A stretch of 6,643 bases of DNA. Origin: Nitrospira sp. UBA2083. Its GTDB lineage: Bacteria > Nitrospirota > Nitrospiria > Nitrospirales > Nitrospiraceae. The stretch spans positions 1 through 6,643 of the forward strand of contig DCZN01000012.1 in the NCBI GenBank assembly GCA_002331625.1, written 5' to 3'. Within the stretch, counting starts at the first letter, position 1; each line of letters opens with the position of its first letter. Shown one piece after another: positions 1 through 6,643 of the stretch. Below the pieces are notes generated by a model. The model made no database searches. It was not told the DNA's origin and saw nothing but the letters and a program-made list of their open reading frames with translations. The translations under genes were made by a program, and so were the position numbers.

Positions 1-23
1 TCGTGACGGAGATCTTGGCATAA
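1..23 (+). CDS. tuf: Elongation factor Tu, 3' end only (partial)
   Basis: Only the last six codons and the stop are present. Reading from base 3 gives V-T-E-I-L-A followed by TAA at 21-23, which matches the usual EF-Tu C-terminus (GAGVVTEI-type ending). EF-Tu is the GTPase that delivers aminoacyl-tRNA to the ribosomal A site. A tuf copy directly upstream of rpmG, tRNA-Trp and secE is the normal arrangement in many bacteria, and this context is what makes a call from so few residues reasonable. Nothing can be said about the rest of the protein. Confidence 0.8.
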
Positions 24-30
24 AGCTGAG

Positions 31-48
31 AGCTGTCAGCTGACAGCT
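31..48. repeat. Perfect 18-bp palindrome before rpmG
   Basis: AGCTGTCAGCTGACAGCT is its own reverse complement. In RNA it would fold as a 7-bp stem with an AGCU loop. It lies between the tuf stop and the rpmG Shine-Dalgarno (AAGGAG, 49-54) and abuts the latter. A nearly identical element sits before rplK at 1376-1393, followed by the same CTAAGGAG context. It could be a dispersed repeat, an mRNA stability or processing hairpin, or a protein-binding site; the sequence does not decide which. Confidence 0.75.
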
Positions 49-62
49 AAGGAGCAATTGCA

Positions 63-212
63 ATGCGAGAAATTATTGATTTGGCCTGCACGACGTGTAA
101 GCAGCGGAATTACTCGTCCATGAAGAACAAGAAGAACGATCCGGATCGGTTGGAGCGAAACAAGTTCTGTAAGTTCTGTCGAAAGCACACGCCTCATAAA
201 GAGGTGAAATAG
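63..212 (+). CDS. rpmG: 50S ribosomal protein L33 (four-cysteine, zinc-binding form)
   Basis: This encodes 49 residues, the usual size of bacterial L33, a small protein of the large ribosomal subunit near the E site. Two CxxC pairs are visible, C9/C12 (CTTC) and C36/C39 (CKFC). Together they form the zinc-ribbon site of the C+ form of L33, as opposed to zinc-free paralogues that lack the cysteines. The basic NKKN stretch (22-25), the DRLERNKFC segment and the closing [10 protein letters not shown] are typical. ATG 63 is supported by AAGGAG at 49-54 with 8 nt spacing. The gene follows tuf by 39 bp and precedes tRNA-Trp, the standard position. No zinc-free duplicate is in the window, so nothing points to Zur-type replacement here. 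Confidence 0.95.
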   Translation: MREIIDLACTTCKQRNYSSMKNKKNDPDRLERNKFCKFCRKHTPHKEVK

Positions 213-291
213 GGTGAGGCGTGAAGGGGTGAAGCGTTTGGGTGAGGAGTCTCACCGAGCGGCTGACGTCTCACGCCTCACGTTTCACGTT
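213..291. repeat. Heptad-repeat inverted element between rpmG and tRNA-Trp
   Basis: The left half carries degenerate 7-nt units: GTGAGGC (214-220), GTGAAGG (221-227), GTGAAGC (229-235) and GTGAGGA (242-248). The right half carries the complementary type in three perfectly phased units: GTCTCAC (268-274), GCCTCAC (275-281) and GTTTCAC (282-288). The 11-mer GTGAGGCGTGA (214-224) has its exact reverse complement at 271-281, and a smaller hairpin GGTGAG-GAGT-CTCACC sits inside at 241-256. No U-tract follows, so it is not a classical intrinsic terminator. I read it as a dispersed repeat or processing hairpin just upstream of the tRNA. Confidence 0.6.
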
Positions 292-296
292 CGAGG

Positions 297-371
297 AGGG
301 GCATGGTGTTAATGGCAGCACATCGGTCTCCAAAACCGAGAGTCTGGGTTCAAATCCTAGTGCCCCTGCCA
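297..371 (+). tRNA. trnW: tRNA-Trp (anticodon CCA)
   Basis: A full cloverleaf can be drawn. The acceptor stem 297-303 pairs with 361-367 in 7 perfect pairs, the discriminator is G368, and the 3' CCA at 369-371 is encoded. The D stem is 306-309 with 318-321, including one G-U pair. The anticodon stem is 323-327 with 335-339, enclosing the loop CTCCAAA with anticodon CCA at 330-332. The variable region is short (340-343). The T stem is 344-348 with 356-360, around TTCAAAT. Anticodon CCA reads UGG, tryptophan. Position between rpmG and secE is conserved in many bacteria, so the tRNA is probably cut from a longer transcript. Confidence 0.96.
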
Positions 372-580
372 CCTCAAGCTTGCTCGACCGCGAAGCTTGC
401 TGAGCGGGGAAGACGCTGCTGGTATGTTGTGGCGTGAGAGATTATGTGGGCCTGTCCGTGCTGGGAACCGTCGGGCAGTTTATGACGGTCGTATAAGTCA
501 CGACTGGGGGTTGTTGAAAGGTTTGTTTTTGTCGTTACGGGAAGTTTTCCAAAAGTAGGCACAGGAAACCGGAGTAACCG
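372..580. other. Gene-free spacer tRNA-Trp to secE
   Basis: I see no convincing gene in these 209 bases. Just after the tRNA the 9-mer AAGCTTGCT occurs twice (376-384 and 393-401). Two mutually exclusive stems can be drawn: CTGTCCG (452-458) with CGGGCAG (472-478), and ACCGTC (467-472) with GACGGT (484-489). A T-rich tract lies at 522-530 but does not directly follow either stem, so I do not call a terminator. TATAAG at 492-497 resembles a -10 box, but no good -35 is present at the right distance. The last bases hold the secE ribosome-binding site GGAG (571-574). Confidence 0.5.
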
Positions 581-775
581 ATGTTTAAGCGTATGACTGA
601 GTCGATTCGGCTTTTTATCACGGACGTCCGGGCGGAACTGAAGAAGGTGTCGTTTCCGAGTCGAGCAGAAACCGTCGGTTCAACGACGGTGGTGATCGTG
701 TTCTGTATTCTGATGTCCATATACCTGTCTGTTGTTGATTCATTCCTTACCTGGTTGGTCGGTAAGTTTATTTGA
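581..775 (+). CDS. secE: Preprotein translocase subunit SecE
   Basis: A 64-residue protein of the short, single-span SecE type common outside the enterobacteria, whose SecE has three spans. SecE clamps SecY in the SecYEG protein-conducting channel of the inner membrane and is essential. An amphipathic N-terminal helix contains the family signature around residues 18-29 (RAELKKVSFPSR, compare the usual ELKKVxWPSR). A single hydrophobic span follows at about residues 36-60 (VVIVFCILMSIYLSVVDSFLTWLV). ATG 581 has GGAG at 571-574, 6 nt away; an ATG at 593 is possible but has no better site. nusG follows after 60 bp, the near-universal secE-nusG pair. Confidence 0.95.
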   Translation: MFKRMTESIRLFITDVRAELKKVSFPSRAETVGSTTVVIVFCILMSIYLSVVDSFLTWLVGKFI

Positions 776-835
776 GCTTGCCGAAGAGAAGATGAGGCAT
801 TTGGTGGTCGTTCATCGAAGACCTGAGGGTGGTGC

Positions 836-1372
836 ATGACAAAGAACTGGTACGTCATCCATACGTACGCGGGTTTTGAGGGGCGTGTGAAGACCAGCCT
901 CATGGAGCGTGCGAATCAAATGGGGCTTGTTGAAAAGGTCGGACAGGTACTCGTGCCGACTGAGGACGTGATCGAAATCAAGGATGGTAAGCGGAGGACT
1001 TCTCGGCGAAAGTTCTTCCCCGGCTATGTCCTTGTGGAGCTGGAGTCCCCGCTGGCGGACGAGACATTACAGATGATTAAGGAGACTCCAAAGGTGACCG
1101 GGTTTGTCGGAGGCGGGGTGATGCCGACGCCGCTTACAAACGAGGAAGTGGAGTCCTTGCTCAAACAAGTCGATGCGGGTCAAGCCGAACCTCGAGAACA
1201 GATCAAGTTCATCAAGGGAGACAATGTTCGCATCATTGATGGTCCCTTTCTTGGGTTTAACGGCGTAGTCGACGAAGTCGATCAGGACCATAGTCGGTTG
1301 AAGGTCATGGTCAGCATCTTCGGTCGATCGACTCCCGTTGAATTAGGGTTCCTTCAGGTTGAACGAATTTAG
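836..1372 (+). CDS. nusG: Transcription termination/antitermination protein NusG
   Basis: 178 residues, the standard bacterial NusG length. The N-terminal NGN domain (about 4-110) binds the RNA polymerase clamp. It starts with WYVIHTYAGFE and contains the conserved FFPGYVLVELE and the KVTGFVGG segment. The C-terminal KOW domain (about 125-178, from FIKGDNVRIIDGPF to the end) contacts Rho or ribosomal protein S10, coupling transcription to termination or translation. There is no large insertion between the domains. ATG 836 has the purine-rich GAGGGTGG (825-832) in front. It sits 60 bp after secE and 40 bp before rplK, as usual. Confidence 0.97.
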   Translation: MTKNWYVIHTYAGFEGRVKTSLMERANQMGLVEKVGQVLVPTEDVIEIKDGKRRTSRRKFFPGYVLVELESPLADETLQMIKETPKVTGFVGGGVMPTPLTNEEVESLLKQVDAGQAEPREQIKFIKGDNVRIIDGPFLGFNGVVDEVDQDHSRLKVMVSIFGRSTPVELGFLQVERI

Positions 1373-1375
1373 AAG

Positions 1376-1393
1376 AGCTGTCAGCTGACGGCT
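1376..1393. repeat. Imperfect palindrome before rplK (second copy of the rpmG-upstream element)
   Basis: AGCTGTCAGCTGACGGCT differs from the 31-48 palindrome at one base (G for A at 1390). In RNA this becomes a U-G pair, so a 7-bp stem with AGCU loop is still possible. A further GACTG is inserted before CTAAGGAG, the rplK Shine-Dalgarno region. This 40-bp nusG-rplK spacer is where the L1-binding autoregulatory site lies in well-studied bacteria; I cannot identify a convincing L1 mimic here. Confidence 0.65.
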
Positions 1394-1412
1394 GACTGCT
1401 AAGGAGACAGAA

Positions 1413-1838
1413 ATGGCCAAAGAAGTGTCGGCGCAGATTAAGTTGCAAATTCCGGCTGGTAAAGCCAATCCAGCGCCTCCGGTCGGACCCTCATTGGGTC
1501 AGCATGGCGTCAATATTATGGAATTTTGCAAGCAGTTTAATGCGAAGACCCAAAAAGAAGGGGATAGCATCATCCCTGTGATCATTACAGTTTATAAGGA
1601 TCGGACCTTCAGCTTCATCATGAAGACGCCTCCGGCGTCGGATTTGCTGAAGAAGGCTGCCGGAATTATTAAAGGGTCCGGCGTGCCGCAAAAAGATAAG
1701 GTGGGGAAAATCACTCGGCAGCAACTGAATGAGATTGCCCGTAAGAAAATGGCTGATCTGAATGCGGCGGATGTTGAAGGGGCAGCCAAGATTATCGAAG
1801 GAACTGCGCGTAGCATGGGTGTCGTGATTCAAGGATAA
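1413..1838 (+). CDS. rplK: 50S ribosomal protein L11
   Basis: 141 residues, the canonical L11 length. L11 binds the 23S rRNA GTPase-associated region at the stalk base and is needed for stringent-factor (RelA) activation and normal factor function. The N-terminal domain carries the proline-rich loop around residues 20-26 with P22, P23 and P26, the positions contacted by thiostrepton-class antibiotics. It is followed by [15 protein letters not shown]. The C-terminal RNA-binding domain (about 75-141) includes [14 protein letters not shown] and ends in [15 protein letters not shown] 1413 follows AAGGAG (1401-1406) by 6 nt. rplA starts 27 bp downstream, forming the usual L11-L1 pair. Confidence 0.98.
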   Translation: MAKEVSAQIKLQIPAGKANPAPPVGPSLGQHGVNIMEFCKQFNAKTQKEGDSIIPVIITVYKDRTFSFIMKTPPASDLLKKAAGIIKGSGVPQKDKVGKITRQQLNEIARKKMADLNAADVEGAAKIIEGTARSMGVVIQG

Positions 1839-1865
1839 TTTCAGGAGCGAAGGAGCCGTAGGATT

Positions 1866-2558
1866 ATGGGAAAGAAGATGAATGCGGCAGTCAAGAATGT
1901 TGAGCCGCGTGTCTATGGGTTGCGTGAGGCCGTTGAAACCGTGAAGCGGTCCGCCTATGCGAAGTTCGACGAATCGGTTGATCTTGCGCTCAGGCTGGGA
2001 ATCGATCCAAAACGTTCGGATCAGCTGGTTCGGGGGACGGCTGCACTCCCTCATGGAACGGGGAAGAAAGTTCGTGTGTTGGTGTTTGCCAAGGGTGAAA
2101 AGGAGCAGGAGGCGCGGCAGGCGGGAGCCGATTATGTTGGGGCGGATGACTTGATGGAAAAGATCAAGGGCGGATGGATGGATTTCGACTGTGCGATTTC
2201 CACGCCGGACCTGATGGCCTCGGTCGGAAAACTTGGCAAGGTGCTTGGGCCTCGTGGATTGATGCCGAATCCCAAGACAGGCACCGTGACATTTGAAGTG
2301 GGGAAGGCTGTGGCTGATATTCGCAAAGGGCGGGTGGAGTTCAAGGTTGAAAAGGCCGGTATCGTGCATGTTCCAGTCGGAAAAGCGTCCTTTGATCCGA
2401 CGAAGCTGTACGACAACGCGTCGGCCATTATCGAGTCCGTTATCAAGGCGAAGCCTGCGTCGTGTAAGGGGCGTTATCTCAAGAGTGCCACGATTTCCAG
2501 TACGATGGGACCCGGCGTGAAGTTGGATACCATCGCACTGACGAAGCAGTGGAGTTAG
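1866..2558 (+). CDS. rplA: 50S ribosomal protein L1
   Basis: 230 residues, the normal bacterial length. L1 forms the mobile L1 stalk at the E site and in many bacteria represses its own L11-L1 mRNA. Family motifs are clear: the N-terminal [13 protein letters not shown], then [16 protein letters not shown] at residues 127-142 in domain II, and near the C-terminus [10 protein letters not shown] at 212-221, part of the RNA-binding face. ATG 1866 is preceded by AAGGAG (1850-1855) with 10 nt spacing, somewhat long but acceptable. An ATG at 1878 would be too far from that site. A 91-bp spacer separates it from rplJ. Confidence 0.97.
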   Translation: MGKKMNAAVKNVEPRVYGLREAVETVKRSAYAKFDESVDLALRLGIDPKRSDQLVRGTAALPHGTGKKVRVLVFAKGEKEQEARQAGADYVGADDLMEKIKGGWMDFDCAISTPDLMASVGKLGKVLGPRGLMPNPKTGTVTFEVGKAVADIRKGRVEFKVEKAGIVHVPVGKASFDPTKLYDNASAIIESVIKAKPASCKGRYLKSATISSTMGPGVKLDTIALTKQWS

Positions 2559-2649
2559 TCGAACGACGTCATCCGTCCTGCGTCAGTCTGATCCCCAGTG
2601 GGTCTCGATTGGTGGTTGACGGTTGGTGGGTTTTCGAAGAAGGAGCGCG
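2559..2649 (+). promoter_or_regulatory. Candidate L10 autoregulatory leader before rplJ
   Basis: In many bacteria the L10-L12 complex represses translation by binding a structured leader in this spacer. By hand, nested stems can be drawn: TCGAA (2559-2563) with TTCGA (2633-2637), CCGTC (2573-2577) with GACGG (2618-2622), and an apical stem 2590-2594 with 2600-2604. The outer stem ends two bases before the rplJ Shine-Dalgarno AAGGAG (2640-2645), so folding or protein binding could affect its access. I could not confirm the kink-turn of known L10 leaders, so the call rests mostly on position. Confidence 0.3.
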
Positions 2650-3585
2650 ATGAAGAAGGAAGAGAAAGCTACGGCGGTAGCGGAGCTGACCGAAAAATTC
2701 GGTCGCGCGCGGCTGGCGATCTTGACTGAGTGTGTCGGGCTTCCGGTCAATGAGGTCACCGAGTTACGCAAACAGCTCCGTGGGGCAAAAGCAGAATATC
2801 GAGTTGTGAAGAACACGCTTGCGGCTCGTGCCGCTGAGGGGACGGCGTTGGCTGGCCTCACGGAGTATCTCAAGGGTCCGACCGGCGTGGTCATTGGGTA
2901 TGACGACCCGGTGTTGCCGACCAAGGTGCTGAAGGATTTTCTCGGCGTGGAGAAGCGGGGAGAGAAGATCCGGATGACGGCCGGCGTGCTGGAAGGGAAG
3001 GTACTTCAGCCGGATGAACTGGCGGCCGTCGCGAAGCTGCCGAAGAAAGAAGTGCTGATTGCCATGTTGCTCTCGGCCATGCAGGGGCCGATTCGTGGCG
3101 TGGTGTATACGTTGAGCGCGGTCTTGTCGAAATTTGTCAGAGTCATTGCAGCCATTCAGGATAAACGGAAAGGAGAAGGGGACATGCCAGCTACGGAAGG
3201 GAAATTGTCACAAGAGGAATTAATCAAGGCGATCGAAAGTATGAGTGTGCTCGATCTGGCCGAATTGGTAAAGGGACTGGAGTCGCGGTTCGGCGTGACG
3301 GCAGCAGCACCGGTTGCGGTTGCGGCAGCGCCGGCTGCCGGCGGTGGGGCGGCTGCTCCTGCCGAAGAGAAAACTGCGTTCGATGTCATCCTTGCGTCTG
3401 CGCCAGCCGACAAGAAGATCCAAATCATCAAGGTCGTGCGAGAGCTCACGAACCTCGGGCTCAAAGAGGCCAAGGATCTTGTGGAGGGGGCACCGAAGCC
3501 GGTCAAGACCGGAGTGGCCAAGGAAGAAGCTGACACAATGAAGAAGAAGCTCGAAGAAAGCGGTGCAAAAGTCGAGGTGAAGTAA
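2650..3585 (+). CDS. rplJ: Ribosomal protein L10 reading in frame through L7/L12 (L10-L12 fusion frame)
   Basis: The frame from ATG 2650 stays open for 311 codons to TAA 3583-3585. Residues 1-178 form a complete L10, the protein that anchors the stalk to 23S r[14 protein letters not shown] (50-60) and [13 protein letters not shown] are typical of its globular domain, and the C-terminal helical region (about 130-174, LPKKEV to AIQDKRK) is where L12 dimers dock. L10 normally ends at about this point, but here the codons K-G-E-G-D lead straight into M179, the first residue of a complete L7/L12. GGA 3172-3174 and GAA 3175-3177 are each one substitution from a stop. ATG 2650 is chosen for its AAGGAG (2640-2645); a TTG at 2623 is in frame but lacks support. 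Either a real fusion or a lost stop through sequencing error. Confidence 0.85.
   Translation: MKKEEKATAVAELTEKFGRARLAILTECVGLPVNEVTELRKQLRGAKAEYRVVKNTLAARAAEGTALAGLTEYLKGPTGVVIGYDDPVLPTKVLKDFLGVEKRGEKIRMTAGVLEGKVLQPDELAAVAKLPKKEVLIAMLLSAMQGPIRGVVYTLSAVLSKFVRVIAAIQDKRKGEGDMPATEGKLSQEELIKAIESMSVLDLAELVKGLESRFGVTAAAPVAVAAAPAAGGGAAAPAEEKTAFDVILASAPADKKIQIIKVVRELTNLGLKEAKDLVEGAPKPVKTGVAKEEADTMKKKLEESGAKVEVK
3169..3175 (+). promoter_or_regulatory. Ribosome-binding site for L7/L12 inside the L10 frame
   Basis: AAAGGAG lies 8 nt before ATG 3184, an excellent Shine-Dalgarno at ideal spacing. It is embedded in the last L10 codons (K-G-E). It indicates that ribosomes can start L7/L12 independently even though the upstream frame does not stop, which would supply the several L12 copies each stalk needs. 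Confidence 0.8.
3184..3585 (+). CDS. rplL: 50S ribosomal protein L7/L12 (start internal to the L10 frame)
   Basis: From ATG 3184 this is a 133-residue L7/L12, slightly longer than the usual 120-130. L7/L12 is the multicopy stalk protein that recruits translational GTPases (EF-Tu, EF-G, IF2). The N-terminal dimerisation and L10-binding domain is at about 1-38 ([20 protein letters not shown]). The flexible hinge is at 39-62 and is very rich in Ala, Pro, Gly and Val. The C-terminal factor-binding domain is at 63-133 with [20 protein letters not shown] (91-101) and the terminal SGAKVEVK. It has its own AAAGGAG. Ribosomes carry four or more L12 per L10, so free L12 from this start is expected even if the fusion is also made. 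Confidence 0.93.
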   Translation: MPATEGKLSQEELIKAIESMSVLDLAELVKGLESRFGVTAAAPVAVAAAPAAGGGAAAPAEEKTAFDVILASAPADKKIQIIKVVRELTNLGLKEAKDLVEGAPKPVKTGVAKEEADTMKKKLEESGAKVEVK

Positions 3586-3623
3586 GGGGAGAGGTTATTC
3601 ATCATCGTCACTGGTACTTCGTT

Positions 3624-3686
3624 GACGGCTGAATGCCATCTTCATCGGTGGGCAGTCGTCGGTGAAGCCAATGACGGCTGTTCACC
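3624..3686 (+). promoter_or_regulatory. Two adjacent predicted RNA hairpins between rplL and rpoB
   Basis: Hairpin one: 3624-3631 (GACGGCTG) pairs with 3653-3660 (CAGTCGTC) in 8 pairs including one G-U. Its upper stem 3636-3640 with 3647-3651 adds 5 pairs. Hairpin two starts at the next base: 3661-3666 (GGTGAA) with 3681-3686 (TTCACC), then a 2-nt bulge, then 3667-3669 with 3676-3678, loop AATGAC. No U-tract follows, so this is not a plain terminator. In E. coli this spacer holds a partial terminator and an RNase III site that lower rpoBC relative to L12. A similar role is likely here by position, but inferred. Confidence 0.5.
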
Positions 3687-3710
3687 GCTAACCAGCGTGG
3701 AGGAGTAGGA

Positions 3711-6643
<2,933 letters not shown>

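Noticed and set aside
376..401. Direct 9-bp repeats right after the tRNA 3' end as an integration attachment site
   Set aside because: The repeats do not copy the tRNA 3' end and no integrase or foreign gene is nearby; the following genes are core operon members.
521..530. T-rich tract before secE as an intrinsic terminator
   Set aside because: No stable GC-rich hairpin immediately precedes it; the nearest stem ends more than 30 nt upstream.
1491..2369. Long 292-codon open frame on the minus strand across rplK and rplA
   Set aside because: It lies wholly antisense to two strongly conserved ribosomal protein genes, matches no family I recognise, and is explained by codon bias of the sense genes.
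2623..2649. Upstream TTG start for L10 adding nine residues
   Set aside because: No Shine-Dalgarno in front and it lies within the leader; ATG 2650 has AAGGAG and gives the normal L10 N-terminus (MKKEEK).
3162..3164. TAA just before the L10-L12 junction, which could be the true L10 stop if one base were missing upstream
   Set aside because: It is out of frame, and the frame as given reads a convincing L10 C-terminus (AAIQDKRK) past this point, while the shifted frame would end L10 in an unlike sequence. A simple indel error is therefore less likely than a substitution or a real fusion.

Overview
This window is the conserved bacterial transcription/translation cluster, all on the + strand, in the order tuf (3' tip) - rpmG - tRNA-Trp - secE - nusG - rplK - rplA - rplJ/rplL - rpoB (cut by the window end). 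Every protein is recognisable from strongly conserved motifs. The gene order is the common ancestral bacterial one, so it says little about phylum. Base composition is moderately GC-rich by eye. The spacers are full of short GTGA/TCAC heptads and AGCTGTCAG/TGACGGCTG palindromic motifs, which reminds me of Nitrospira-type (Nitrospirota) genomes. That placement is an impression, not a demonstrated assignment.

Layout. 1-23 is the last codons of EF-Tu. 63-212 encodes a 49-residue four-cysteine L33. 213-296 is a spacer built of 7-nt repeats in inverted halves. 297-371 is a complete tRNA-Trp (CCA) with encoded 3' CCA. 372-580 is a gene-free stretch with alternative weak hairpins. 581-775 is secE and 836-1372 is nusG. 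1413-1838 is rplK and 1866-2558 is rplA, with a palindromic spacer before rplK. 2559-2649 is the spacer where the L10 autoregulatory leader normally lies. 2650-3585 is one uninterrupted reading frame that reads through complete L10 and then complete L7/L12. 3586-3710 holds two adjacent predicted RNA hairpins, and rpoB starts at 3711 and is open to the end (about 977 codons, roughly three quarters of the gene).

Functionally, EF-Tu, L33, tRNA-Trp, L11, L1, L10 and L7/L12 serve translation. L11, L10 and L12 make up the ribosomal GTPase-activating stalk. SecE is the essential small subunit of the SecYEG translocon, NusG links RNA polymerase to ribosome or Rho, and RpoB is the polymerase beta subunit. 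Co-transcription lets stalk proteins autoregulate and keeps ribosome and polymerase production in step.

The one observation that departs from the textbook is the L10-L7/L12 reading frame: no stop codon separates the two proteins, and the L12 ATG lies in frame with its own good Shine-Dalgarno sequence inside the L10 coding region. If real, the locus could make both an L10-L12 fusion and free L12. A single-base sequencing error or lost stop is the main alternative. Otherwise the window is ordinary housekeeping sequence; I see no mobile element, CRISPR array or unknown gene cluster.
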